DNA of 25,439 nucleotides, taken from contig KN895843.1 in NCBI GenBank assembly GCA_000934455.1, positions 1-25,439 on the forward strand. Direction: 5' to 3'. Each line of letters starts with the position of its first letter. Positions within the stretch are counted from its first letter, which is position 1. The DNA comes from Apostichopus parvimensis (taxonomy: Eukaryota > Echinodermata > Holothuroidea > Aspidochirotida > Stichopodidae). The translations under genes were made by a program, and so were the position numbers. The notes under the pieces were generated by a model. It made no database searches. It was not told the origin of the DNA and was given only the letters and a program-made list of their open reading frames with translations. Below are positions 1 to 11,999 of this stretch, piece after piece.

Positions 1-481
1 ATGAGTTGGTGCATGTACTGAGAGAAGGTGGTCCTTTTTTATTGAACACCACCCTGGAGGCAGAGAGGGGGGTGTGTTCCATCCAGGATAGCCTTCTTTT
101 TCTTTTTAGTTAAGGATGCTCAAATGCAAAATCAGTTTAAAGTTTAAAATCATGTTTGTTTTGGTAAACATTTGATAACATTTACAAATCTTCTTACCAA
201 CAGACAACAGTTCTAAATGGATACATATCAAGCTTCTACGAATAACTGTTTCTTTCAATGCTGATTGATATTTAGATGTGCATACAGTTTTCTGAGATCA
301 GATTTGACAGATGACCAAGACCTACCTTTGAGACTTTCATTAGAAATATAGGATGTTTAATAAGGAAGTTAAATATTGGTTCTGTCTGTATGATATTATT
401 GAATTATCTGTTATTGCTAAATCCTTTTAAATGATAATGGGTATGTCACAAAGGTTTTAAAGCCAATGCAATTCTGAATTG
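1..481. other. No gene seen
   Basis: AT-rich sequence up to the first MITE. No coding, RNA or repeat signal recognised. Confidence 0.6.
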
Positions 482-838
482 TTAAAGGGTGTGAAGAATT
501 GCGCAAAAAGAAACGTCTAATGCCGGTAATCGGACCTAGTTTCGAATGAGGTGTAACAGAAGTGTTAGACACCACCATCAACACACACAGCTTGCCACCA
601 TCGGTAATTAGACACTAGTGTACAGTCAGTACATACAGCTGCGGTCAATACCCACAGCACAGTCTACAAACGATACAGTGATGGACATCTCAGGTCCAGC
701 TAAAGATAACAAGTTATCACGTTTCATTACTGTCTGCATTTTGTAGCGACAAGAGAAAAACTTCACTTGCAAGCAACGGAAAGTTAACTTTTTCACAGGG
801 CGGCACACGGTTTGGGGCAAGTCTTCAATGCCTTTTAA
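482..838. mobile_element. TTAA-flanked MITE, copy A
   Basis: A 357-bp element bounded by TTAA at 482-485 and 835-838. The ends are imperfect inverted repeats: the left begins TTAAAGGGTGTGAAG and the right, read in reverse complement, begins TTAAAAGGCATTGAAG. A second copy in the same orientation lies at 19529-19889 and aligns along its whole length, with small indels around 577-585 and 665-685. Similarity between the copies stops at the TTAA on both sides, which fixes the borders. TTAA duplication is typical of piggyBac- and Kolobok-type transposases, but no transposase is present here, so this is a non-autonomous element. The minus strand keeps an open frame across it (GIEDLPQTVCR...KKLTF) that is unlikely to be a host gene. 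Confidence 0.87.
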
Positions 839-3240
839 CATTGTCCATAAATTTCCTGCATATGGAGAAAGCCATATCCTGATATCATGTTTGACCTTAA
901 AGATACATTTTCTATGCATTTTGGAAATATTTTACAATTGTGCTGTAGATCTAGGTAAAAACACTTGAACCTGAGATAAATGAAATGTTAGCAATTCAGC
1001 TGAAAATATCTGTCTCTCTTGCAATCTTTATAAATAAAAAAAAATTATTCTTTCTTTTATTCAACCAGGAAGATAAAATTCTTAGACAGTACTTTGTTAG
1101 TTTTAAGCAAACCTTTGAAAATGTACAAAATTTGCAAATTAATAAACAAGAAAAGGAAAGTAAGCCTGTTCAGAGCATTTGTTAGGACTCGATAAACCAC
1201 ACTCATGTACATTTCTATTTCCTGCATTTATTAACAAAGTTTTATACAAACAAATATCTGAGAGTTGGGCAGCTTTTGAGAGGACCTATTCAACAAGCAG
1301 TGAATCGATTTCTCTTCTCTGAAATGTCATATTACCTGCTATTCAACCGTCAGATTATTCCCTTTGGTTAGGTTTTCCTTTTATGGAAATGTATTGCAAT
1401 CCAAATTTTGCATATGAATCATTAAAAGAGCCATATTCTTAAGGTGATGAATAATACAATTTTGGCAATACGATTTATGAAAGCAAATACAAAATGGACT
1501 AGCATTTCCAATTGTTGCCACCAGTATGAACACCATGAGGTCCTATGTCTCGGTGTTCTTTCAATGGTTAAAAAAACAAAGTGACAAATAACTTGACAAC
1601 TCCTGAAAAAATTTAACATGACTGTGCTAGGATTCAAGCATGCAGTATAGAGGAACTACCTTGCGGATCTAGTAATCCCCGTTTCTGTGAAATATCCGGT
1701 GTAAATTTCGAAGTTATCCACTTACACTGGACAAATTATGTACGTTTTAAAGCTACAACATTATTGTGATGGGTAGGGGGAATGAGGAGACAACCAGGAC
1801 ATGAATTCCTAACATTACTTCCAAGAGTTCGTATTTAAGATAATTTCTACTCCAAGATTTCTCACAAGGAAGAGACAAGCCACAGTTGGGATACTAGCAG
1901 CAAAAGAAATAGTTTGTAAATGTCCATCTGCAAATCTAAAACATGATGGGGTACAAAGAATAAATTAATTTAACTGTTGAATTTCTATTGTAGGCAGTAA
2001 GTTACACAGGGGCCTGGAGAAATGGCCTAATATTATCCCCATTGAATATAAAAAATCCCAACTGAATTTTTCCCAATCAGCCTGTGCCCATTTTGAACAT
2101 GCTAATGATCATAAAAATATAGAAAAAGGAACCCAATTGTAAGCAGGTACATTCAAATACCTAAAATAATATATCAACACTAACTTGACAGTACCCAAAT
2201 ATTTAGATACTTCTGCACCAATGTTCTAAAGTTTCAAGCTTGGATCTCAATTTCAAGGGTCCATGTTGTTCTTTTTTGTTTGGGGAGGGGGTGATTCACT
2301 AGGGTACCTTTTACATAAGTACTCTTTGATATGGAAAGCTCACAAGTCAAAGGTCACTTCAAAAAATCATGAAGAAAAATCCAAATGTTTTTCTCTTTTC
2401 TAATTTGCTTTTGAGTCATGACAGGTGCAAGTGCGACAAAGTTTTGGATTACAACGGAATGAATTATTTTTTGGAATTGGTCACAATTGTGAAACTAAAT
2501 CATGACATCGTTGAGGTGATATAACATCTGAAGACTCAAGAATATTCTCTCTAGTCTCTGGCAATCACAATGCACACCAAAATGCAAAGTCCCAAATTAT
2601 CAATTTCTGTATTTCCTTACAAAGGACTGACCTGCCGGAAATTAGGGTTAGTGTCGCCCGTTGAAATGCTTTCCCTTAAACTACAATGGACCTTGACGAA
2701 TTGCATAAGATTGGTGTTGATGATATGCTAAAAGAATTTGCCTGTACTGAGCAAGTTTTATGAAAACTCTGAAACACTGTCATTTTTGCAAAGTGACCGT
2801 TTTACTAACACTTTATTACATTTCAGTTGTAATGAAGCCTAGGCCCATGGCTTATCTAATTTGGCCCACATCTTATACTAGCATAGACTAACCCTTAACC
2901 ATACTATATAAACTTGTTTGTCTCTCCGAAATATAGAGTGGCAGTTTTCCTAAGGCCATGCAAACATACTTTGATTGTAAAATTGACTGAAGAGGAAACC
3001 AGTCTATCTATGTTGAGTCATTGTACTAGATAGTGTTTAATCCTTAAATATCTGTGTTGATAATGACCACCACGAAGTACCAGTTGTTTCTATAAGTTTC
3101 GATTTGCAAAGCATATTAAACATGAACTTTGCTGAATTACACCGGCTACCAAACTTGTTTTGGTTTTTAATTGCTAACCCATGACGTTCTGGCATGTCGC
3201 CAATTTGCCATGCTGTATACCCATATTGTTTATTGAATAC
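839..3240. other. Non-coding AT-rich stretch
   Basis: Only short open frames on both strands (up to about 71 codons), with no recognisable protein similarity and no convincing splice-flanked exon. Confidence 0.6.
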
Positions 3241-3429
3241 ATTGTTTACAACTACTTCATAGTTTCGCGCGTTTTGTGTTCACAATGCGCGCGTTAAATC
3301 AATGCCCGACCGTACTTTTTTAAGCATGTTTACGTATCGATGTGGTAATCATCCCATACGTGTACTTGTGTACATATGTATATTTAATACAATGGAACAC
3401 TGCCGTTTCACAAGCGCGGACCTTTTTTA

Positions 3430-4480
3430 TGTGGTGTAAGTTTAACGTTAGTCTAGCCTAAGTTTGAGTTTACTTTATTTTTCTAGGCAGTTGTATTACG
3501 TCGTACAATCATGTGCGCTAAAGAAAAATCACAGTAGCCAACGGACAACGCTTTGTAGAACATAACTTTCAATTTAACAAGAAGCGGTTACCGTTCTGTT
3601 AGTTTTGTAAACTTTCGAAACCACTACGAAAATGGTTTAGAGTGAAAGATATGCCATATACTTTCATATGTCGCAAGTCACCCCAGGTTACAAAGTACAA
3701 GTTACGACGAACATGGCGTTGGCCTGCCTGTAAAGATGGACCCTAAAATATTATTTAATACTAGGGCAATTGCTACAATAAATAGAACATGCGAGAGCTC
3801 AGTATGTTACATTACAATAAAACTAGTTTAGTAATTAGTAGCCTAGTAAGTAGTATTAGACGTCTGACCCTTATCGATTAGGCCGAGTCCGAACTAGGCT
3901 AGCCTATGTTTGTGTCTACTCAACAGAAGTATTAACTAGCTTTATAACAGTTATACTAGCCTTGCGTCTATCCATCTGTTTGCATTTAGATTTTTAAAAC
4001 GATGGAATTTTGGAACTTGCAGCTCGAATTTTGGCCATGACGGTCACGGTACTTAATACTAGCACGCTATTACTAGGCCTACTACAAGTAGGGGCCTAAT
4101 ATATTTACTAGATATAATATATTTTACTAGGCCTATAGGGCCTAGGCAACTTGTGCAAGGCAAACAATTGATTGTTTATTTTGGCTGGTTAGTATAACTC
4201 AGGTCTAAGAATTAGAACTAGCCAGGCCCGGTTTATTATATTAGTTTGTAACGTAAGCCTGCGATTAATATGAGGTCTACATTTTCAGGCCAATGCAGAA
4301 CAAATTTTAAAAGGATGGCTAACGCGACTTTGTCCGGCCGTTTTTCTCTTCTTAAATCTGAGCCTACCTTACTTAGGCTAAGTTCTTACTAGTTATAGTA
4401 TTTACTGGCAATGTCTAGGCTACCTAGATCTTTATTCTACAGTTTATTACCTAGGCTAGTCCTAGTACAAGTACCCAAAA
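3430..4480. other. CTAG / TAGGCCTA-dense segment
   Basis: About twenty CTAG tetramers, many as CCTAGGCTAG, ACTAGGCCTA or TAGCCTA, are scattered over one kilobase. They are far denser here than elsewhere in the window and have no fixed period. No coding frame runs through it. Confidence 0.6.
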
Positions 4481-4577
4481 GTCGTTACTTCAATGAAGAA
4501 AATTATATTCTTCACAAGGGTGACATGCCTTCAGAACTATCCGACTCTCACAAGTCACATATTTCTTTCTAATATAG
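4477..4577. repeat. Diverged direct repeat, unit 1
   Basis: About 100 bp that recur 200 bp downstream at 4677-4778. The shared core is ACAAGGGTGACATGCCTTC followed by AGAACT, ACTCTC and an ATATAG end. The copies differ at many positions, so the duplication is old or the block is under weak constraint. Confidence 0.85.
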
Positions 4578-4676
4578 TCGAGGTCTAAACTTAATCTTAT
4601 TCTTAACGACAATATATTGGCTGGGTCCCTAGACAATGCATATAGTTTATTTCCTAGTTAAATATAAAAGTAGCGC

Positions 4677-4778
4677 AAAGCCGTTCCTTCAATTCAGGAA
4701 ACAATCTTTTATTTACAAGGGCGACATGCCTTCAGAACTTTCCAACTCTCAAATCTTTGTAACTTTCTACTGATATAG
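4677..4778. repeat. Diverged direct repeat, unit 2
   Basis: Second copy of the block at 4477-4577, with ACAAGGGCGACATGCCTTC at its core. It lies within the CpG-preserving zone. The 100 bp between the copies are unrelated to the unit. Confidence 0.85.
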
Positions 4779-6076
4779 CCTACCCCTAACTTAAATTACT
4801 AATTTAAGGCTATTTAATAAGCGATAGACCATGGTCTAAGCTACTATTGTTGTACTAACCTTACAAATCCTTTAGGGGAAGCCTTAAACGTTTGTAAAAC
4901 TGAAAATTAAGATTCCTTAAACACATGCTCTTTACCTCAGTCGTCTTCAAAAGACGCATGTTGTTTCATTTAGTCCCAATACATATTACTTGGCTACTTA
5001 ACGAACCCACGTGGAACGACTTTCATTCAGTCACATGAATCAACCATCTTTAACTTAATAAATCGATATGTTATCATTTTAAGTCATAACTATGATGAAA
5101 GAGTATTGTCCTTACCGTTGCTGAGAATATATTCAGCATAGATGTTAATCCTCGGCTTTCCTAAACCTGTCAAACACAAAATGGTAACATCAAATTCTGA
5201 CTATGCTGGCAAGGTTGCTAAACTGGAACTGAATTGCTATGCTGTCCAATCTTCCACGGTGCGTTGGTTTCGATATTCCGCATAAAAGTAGACATCAAAC
5301 ACAAAGTTTGCTAAAGGGTGAGGAAAAACTACAATTTGAAACCCACAAAAACAGTTTTAAAAGCATGAGATGGTGAAAAGTCAAATCCTAAAAAATCTAC
5401 CTTCCAACAAAATCCGTGAAATTTCTACTGCAAAAAACACAACAGGACGAATTTCCCGATGTGAACATAAATAAACGTAAAAGAAAGCAATGATGCATTT
5501 ATACTGTTCGAGGCTTGGAAGTGAGAAGCCGCTCAGATAATCTTGCGCTGAACGTCTAGTCGAGCGATGCAGACGTCACATTCAGGGCAGTCGCGTGCCC
5601 GACTGAATCCGCTGAAACTAAAATAGTGCCAACTAGTATTGCTCGTACTTATACTGTTGTAGATAGTTAGTAGTAGTAAAAGTCGATTAGTACTAGTAGC
5701 AGAACTAAAGTGACGCCCGTGTAATTTTACTTTGAAGCTAAATAATGTTAATGTTGTCAAAGTCTAGTTAACGAACAATATTTGTTATCCTCGTATGCTG
5801 TAACACAGAGCCACTGCGTTAACGTTAGTTTCACGTTCTGTATTTTGTTTTAATATCTGTGATGTTTTTATATTGCGCTTGTTCAGAAAAAAGATACAAT
5901 TACCATGATATTAAACGTTTCAGATATTTGTAACAAATTAAAGTCAATAAAAAGTAGATTCTTTCTTAAAAGCATAGTTCCCTTTTACCAAGTTCTATAA
6001 TTTACTATAAACCATTAGCGTTGCAGGTGCTTATTGTGGGAGGAACTTTCATACAAGCGGATTGATTCGGAGTAGA

Positions 6077-6092
6077 CACGCGCAAGCGCGTG
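6077..6092. repeat. Short GC palindrome
   Basis: CACGCGC-AA-GCGCGTG forms a perfect 7-bp inverted repeat inside a CpG-rich patch. It could be a transcription factor dyad, but no factor is assigned. Confidence 0.6.
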
Positions 6093-7693
6093 GCTTAAGA
6101 AAACTCCACACGTGCCGACTGGCTACGCATTACCATAACTGTCTAGTTTGTCTGAAAAAGTCAATAATAAAAACAAAATTTAAGAAGGAAACGCTTAGAA
6201 GCAGCGAGCACATTATTTTTTTTATCTTACCTCGAAGTTTTTAGCGAGAGAATAGAGATTTGTCCTCGGAATTGATTAACGGTTTAGCTTTAACGCATAT
6301 TTGAGACCAGTGTAAAAAAAGGAGAGCACACGTGTCATCCCCAACTTAACTCAGATTACTCAGTGGGAGGTATCTGTGCAAGTACTTATTTCAGAACCTT
6401 CAAAGAACGTTTTTAAAGAAAGTTTATTTCGTATTGTTTAGTCTTCCTGTTTATGACAAACATAGTATACAGTATGCAAGGTTGAATGCACACCTGTTTA
6501 TTCATTGTATTATGTAAAAAAGATTGTGATGAGATTTGATTGAATAACGACACGTGGCCCATTTGAGACTGTCGAAAGTCACTTGAAGACATTTTTCGTC
6601 TATTGTTTGCCTTATAAGTCTGTCCAAAACATGTTAAAAGTAGGTCACGTGAAGATTAGTGCAAGTGGTAATAAACTGTTTACGCAGAGAATTGGCTCAC
6701 TCACTGGCAGTGGCAATGGTACCGCAATGCTTGTTTTTTGTGCGTAGGTTCTGTTTCCATGACTTAAAAAAAGTGGTATGCTATGGCGAAGGAGACTAGT
6801 GCAATATTTTTAACCCCAAGGTATCGACTGTTAATAAATGAACGCACGAGTGGAGATGATACAGGTATAGTTGCACTTCCGTTCTATGAAACTGGCAGAA
6901 GGTGGCAGGGGAGAGACAGACGGGGGTCGTAAAGATATTGCCACCAATTTTCTTCATACATCAATTTGAACAATAATTTTAGTGTTTGTGACGCTTTTCC
7001 CCTTCCATGCATACCAAAATTGTGTCAACTTCAATACAAATTTTGCAAATCTCTCCATGCAGCTATGAACACAGATGAACAAGCTATTTCTACCATTTGC
7101 AATTATTGCGTTTGTTGGCAATGCATTTGAAGTCCACCCGTGCAAATGGATTGATTACTTTCTATAATACATAAAAGACCGTAAACGTGATTGACATGAA
7201 TAAAGGCTTCTGGAAGTTTAAATGCAAATACATTTAAGTTCACTACGAACTTTATATATACGCATATGTGAGCTTTGGTTCTAGAGCATAAAAACGACAC
7301 GAATTTGGGCACTTGTCAACAACAACACTTCCTGGACGCAACAATCTCTGGAAAGTATTTATGCTGGTTTCATAGAAATAAAATAATTCCAACGTAAGGA
7401 ACAAATTTTATACTGTACTTGAATATTTCAAAGATATGTTTTATCGCATACGGTACCGCGTTTAGCTCGGCTCAAAAAAGGCAAGTATTAAACGAGGGCG
7501 CTGTTTAGAAATTACACTTATCTGTGCAATGCACCCTCTATCGGCCACAGTGCTGGAGCGTTAAGTTCACGTTGAAAATGCAGCAGGTTGCCTATTTCTT
7601 CCCCTTTCTTTTCTTGACACATGACTTGATGTTGTTTTGCCAGTTTAGAGAGAGAAGGTCTACTTCTCAAGTTGAAACTGGTGATGTACATTC

Positions 7694-7707
7694 ATATATA
7701 TATATAT
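7694..7707. repeat. (AT)7 microsatellite
   Basis: Seven AT dinucleotides in a row. Confidence 0.9.
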
Positions 7708-8037
7708 TTGCAGGCGCAGTTCCAGGGGGTCTTTCAAAATATGCTACTCAAATACAAATGACAACAAACATAGACAATTAAACAGAATAAAACCCCGAAT
7801 AATTAATTAAAATTGCCTCGACCTCACTCTTGAACACAACTGTTTCATTCGATGTTCCGGGGATTTCATGGATTGCTTTCCTCATCTGGACATAGGCCTA
7901 ATCAAGTTGTGGAACAAAATTTGCTTGTAATCTGACTAACGGCCACAAGCTTCACATGATAAAAGTTGCCAATACAGTATAACGTTGACCACTCCATGAC
8001 GACCTGACACCTATCCTACCCCTCCTGCCGGATCAAT

Positions 8038-8060
8038 GGGGAGGGGGGGGGGTGTACACC
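8038..8060. repeat. G-tract and adjacent palindrome
   Basis: Four Gs, an A and ten Gs (8038-8052) are followed by the palindrome GGTGTACACC (8051-8060). The tract could form a G-rich structure. Confidence 0.7.
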
Positions 8061-8841
8061 ACACCCCTTGAAATTACATGCATACATACATACAAAAATG
8101 AGTAGTTATAAAAGCTCAATTTTTCGTTTAGACCTTATTATAGAACTAATAGTACACAACATCAGCATGCCTCAAAAATCAAAATGCACCATTAAACATC
8201 TAAAATTGTATTTTGTTTCAGTGACAGGACCCCAACTGCCCCCTCCCCCAAGAGCCTGAGAGTCGGTTTCAACCATACCGGGGCACACACCCTCCCTTAT
8301 AAAGTCATAGAGCTGACTTACGGACACCATCCGCGAGCTCCCACTCCCCTGATTATGCAACATGCAGGACAAGGTCCTTGTGGTGTTCAAACATTCAGTC
8401 CCTGCTTTTTAACGAAAAAATTATCAGATTTTATTCTACTTAAAATATATACTTAATTGCGTTTTCTATACATTTCTCCCTTTTATTTTTTAGGGAACGT
8501 CGGAGATTATCTACAAACCTAATGACAGTAAATATATTAACTAATTATAATAATTAAAAAAAAATAGTAAAGAAAGTGAAGGAATGGGAAATGTTGACCT
8601 GCATTTTCTTATTAATGAGTTGTTTTGTAAAACTCGTCGCCATTTATAACCCGCCATTTATCACGTTGGGAGACCATACTAAATTGCCCCACTATACTGG
8701 TTGGACGCATCGATGGCTAGGGGGAACAAGATCCAATTGTTAGTAAGACATAAACCCCATTCCTTTCCGTCCACTATATAGGCACGCCACATGTCCTGTG
8801 TGGGAAATAAGTAAGTGTATTCCTACCCGGCTAGAACTTAT

Positions 8842-8908
8842 ATCAGTTCATTTATAAAATGCCAGGTCTCCATCTGGAGTGTTAGCGTGACATTTGTAGT
8901 GAACTGAT
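8842..8908. repeat. Imperfect 67-bp hairpin
   Basis: ATCAGTTCA at 8842-8850 pairs perfectly with TGAACTGAT at 8900-8908. After a small internal loop, AAATG (8857-8861) pairs with CATTT (8891-8895). A short CTCC/GGAG stem closes the top. The size resembles a microRNA precursor, but pairing in the middle is poor. Confidence 0.5.
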
Positions 8909-11876
8909 CACTGTGCAGAAACTTTCTGGAATCTGTATTAGTTATGAGACTGTTGAAGTAAGCCTAACATTTTTTCCGTCGATCTTGCTTTGTGTATTAA
9001 AAAGTGAGAGATTGGTTAACTTAGTTCACATATCATCTGAGGCGGTGCATCAGAGCGATCTGGGGTCAGAGCATTGGGTTATCTGACTTTCATTTGAGGA
9101 AGCAAACATCCCAAAACACCTTAACTAAATTATGCATAAAAGAGACCATCTGTGTATTCCTGTAAACCACAAAGTCCAGTACTGGAATGCTTTTTTCCCT
9201 CTAAAATCCGGCCATTCTTATTTACCATATTTTCTTAATTTTTCGACAAACGGGCACTTTTTAACTATATACAAGCTTCTCAAATTCTCAATCAAAGGTC
9301 ACTTTTAAATAACAATACATCACCATAATAGAAAACGGTACCTTTCAAAAAAGTGCACTTCTAGACACTTTCAGGTTTATCACTGCGATTTCCGGTTCCA
9401 TGCATACATCATGGTTTTGTCATTGCAAGGTTACAACAACAATTTCTTGCAATCTCAGTGGATGGATCATGGATGATGATGACTTGTGTGCATGTACTGG
9501 TAGTCAAGACATGGACATTGTAATAATTCGAAATGAAACATAATAATGGGTATCGTAGTGTATGTATCTAGGAAGCGTGTTAATGTTGCTTCAGCATAAA
9601 CTAGAACAAGTGGGCCGTCATTCACCATGCCAGTTCTACACATGTTTCCATTGATCTCTGCGTTTGACGCGATTTCGTTCACTTTATAATTTGACGGAAA
9701 GCAATAACTTAAAAAGAAACACTAAAAAGTGGAATTTTATCCGTTAGAATCCCTGGTTAATTAATGAAACTTTAAGTACCTGGTCAAGTACTCCCATGTA
9801 AAATTTTAAAGAGCACCAATTTGTGCAATTAAACACAATTCCTAATTGCCTGTTGATCTACAGGTGTAAAGTTATTTGTAACATGTAGGTACACCCATAT
9901 TTCCACCGGTCTTTCAATGGCAGAAGAGAGACCACAGTCAGGTAAAAGAGTACGAAAAATTCTAATCTTACGCTGGAATTTGTAAAATATATTTCAATTT
10001 ATAGTATAAGATGACATTTATTGATGTTGAAATAGAAGTAAGGTGCCGATTGATATTTATGCGGTGCAGTAAATGTTGTGTTATCAAGGGGTTGCTAAGT
10101 ACGCTTTCGACACAGTTGCCCACTCAAGTTTATTCGTAAAGAACCCTCTAGTCTAAGACTAACTGTAACTAACACAAAATATAACCAATTTCCTCGTAAT
10201 TTGTGTTACCCAAAAGTTCTGCCTTGACATTATAGCTAATTAAAGACGACACCGATAGTAATAAATTAGTAATTTTTCTCCACAAATGAGTGAAAAAATG
10301 ATATCACGAAGTTGCATGTTACATTGTTAATATTGACTAGGCTAACATTTATGCAGTTGAAGGGGTTTCGCAGAACTAGTCCAATGGGCACCCCATAGAC
10401 TGACTGAAGTTAGTATTAATGGTATACGGTAAATTCGCAATAGAAAGGGCATTAATCATCTTTTAAAAGATAGCGTTGATGACGATCTCGCTGATTTTGC
10501 TCAGTGGTTCTGTTCAATAATTCAAATATGCGATGTTTTGACACATTCCGCCAGAAATAAAAGGAACTATGGCTAAACTAGCCTATACGTGGGCTCATAA
10601 TTGATGCACTTAAGGAATTGATTAACGATGTCTATCAATGAAAAATTCCAAATCACTCAACTGTCTGCATTTTTCAAAAGTGTTGTTTCTCAGAAATGTA
10701 ATGATCACAAAATATTTATTTTTCTGTGCCTACGCAACGTACAGTTGAGCAGAATTTAACCACAAAATGTCTGCCGTGTCAAGTTCTTTCATACCCCTAA
10801 ATTGACACATTCATCCATAAGCTAACTGTAGTGTAGGCCTAAATATACATCCATTGACTTTGGATGCTGTTTGCTGTGCTCTGAGCCTCTAACTGTCTAA
10901 GCTCAGACAGGTCAGGTCCCAGAGAGTAGTGTATCATTTTGAGGTAATTTCGGTTAATTTTAGGGAGTAAGATTTCCAAATGCCCAAAAAACGTGCAAAA
11001 CTGGGGGGGGGGGGAAGGATGTTAATAGCTTAAAAAACGCAATTTGATCAGCGTATAGTAGGTATACCTGACATGGATTAAAACTCATCAAATATGTAAC
11101 TCTGCTGTAAAGGTCGGGAATCGAACTGCTTGAATCAAGGAAACATTTCCCTAGCTTCGCGCATATATGTTGAACTATTCTGCATAATTCTGCTAAATGA
11201 GGGATAGAATCCACCTAATTGTCTCAAAATACAGAAGTTATGTTTTCTTGTTTTACTGTGGCAACTTTGGCTGTTTTGGTTAAGGCTTTGTAGATTAAAA
11301 TTGCAATTGACAAAGTGCTTGCAATTTGACTTGCAGCTGTTGCAAGTCATTTACAACAATTTTGACAGCAACTACATTGTCCGTCAGGGCAGCTACATAT
11401 GTATAAGACATGCAAATTTAGGGAACGCACAAAGTTACCATACACCACCATACTAGCCCTATTGAATGTTCTAGTGTTCTAGGCTAGCTGATGATATTCT
11501 GCAGGCCTTGGTAAGGCAAACGAATCAATGTAATAGGATCCAGACAAAATTGCATCAGTAAATATGGAGTAGCCTAGGCCCTATTGTTAGGCGTAAACAC
11601 TGCAAAATTGTACCTGCTTCCCCGGGAAAGATATCTATTCCAATGGAGAAAAAAAATATTTGACCAAACCCAGACAAAGTTTTAAATTTAACATTTAGAA
11701 GTAACAAGCAACTAATTCATGGCAAAACCTTGCATTTAAGAAACCACATTTAGCCTAGTCTCATAGGATGGAATGTATAGGTTACATGTTTGCCCATCAA
11801 CAGAGATAAGCTTGTAGAGTACAGAACCCCGAAAGGACTATGTATGATGTTATTTACTTCTATGCTTTCTGTTATC
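8909..11876. other. Non-coding stretch
   Basis: AT-rich, with only the G12 tract as a defined feature. On the minus strand near 11110-11125, AGTTCGATTCC resembles a tRNA B box, but no tRNA fold surrounds it. Confidence 0.55.
11003..11014. repeat. G12 homopolymer
   Basis: Twelve consecutive Gs in otherwise AT-rich sequence. Confidence 0.95.
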
Positions 11877-11999
11877 ATGTTGTTGTCTCCTTTGATGTTG
11901 TCTCGTTTAATGTTGTTGTCTCCTTCAATGTTGTTGTCTCCTTCAATGTTATTGTCTAGTTTGATGCTGTTGTCTCCTTTGATGTTGTTGTCTCCTTTG
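11877..11999. repeat. 18-bp minisatellite, seven copies
   Basis: Seven tandem copies of ATGTTGTTGTCTCCTTTG, with variants; the second copy is 15 bp. Because units are multiples of three, both strands stay open through it: the plus strand gives an MLLSP-type hexapeptide repeat and the minus strand a GDNNIK/E repeat. The open frame at 11790-12245 (+) owes its length partly to this array and is not a recognised protein. Confidence 0.95.

Larger units (their letters stand above)
3241..6260. promoter_or_regulatory. CpG-preserving zone, candidate promoter region
   Basis: By eye 3241-3720 holds about 28 CpG in 480 bp, against 4 in 480 bp at 16441-16920. It contains paired GCGCGCGTT motifs (3266-3296), and CpGs continue at lower density to about 6260, with further clusters at 5540-5620 and 6060-6115. 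In invertebrates such stretches often mark unmethylated promoters. AACATGGCG at 3712 is a good start context followed by a possible donor (CCT|GTAAAG, 3729), but its phase (2) does not match the preferred acceptor of the AGBL4 exon. No TATA box or transcription start could be fixed. Confidence 0.35.
6261..8841. other. Non-coding stretch
   Basis: Contains the AT microsatellite and the G-tract listed separately. Open frames are under 90 codons and resemble no known family. The GC-rich segment at about 8220-8400 may be a decayed repeat, but no ends were found. Confidence 0.55.

Noticed and set aside
3391-3440. ATG at 3393 leading to a perfect GTAAGT donor
   Set aside because: Ends in phase 2, so it fits only the less likely second acceptor; the peptide is not like any CCP6 N-terminus I know.
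5533-5760. 75-codon minus-strand frame in the CpG-rich zone
   Set aside because: Low-complexity Ser/Thr/Leu composition from TAGTAGTA-type sequence, with no recognisable domain.
11090-11170. tRNA or tRNA-derived SINE on the minus strand (AGTTCGATTCCCG)
   Set aside because: The T-stem does not pair, and no acceptor stem or A box could be placed.
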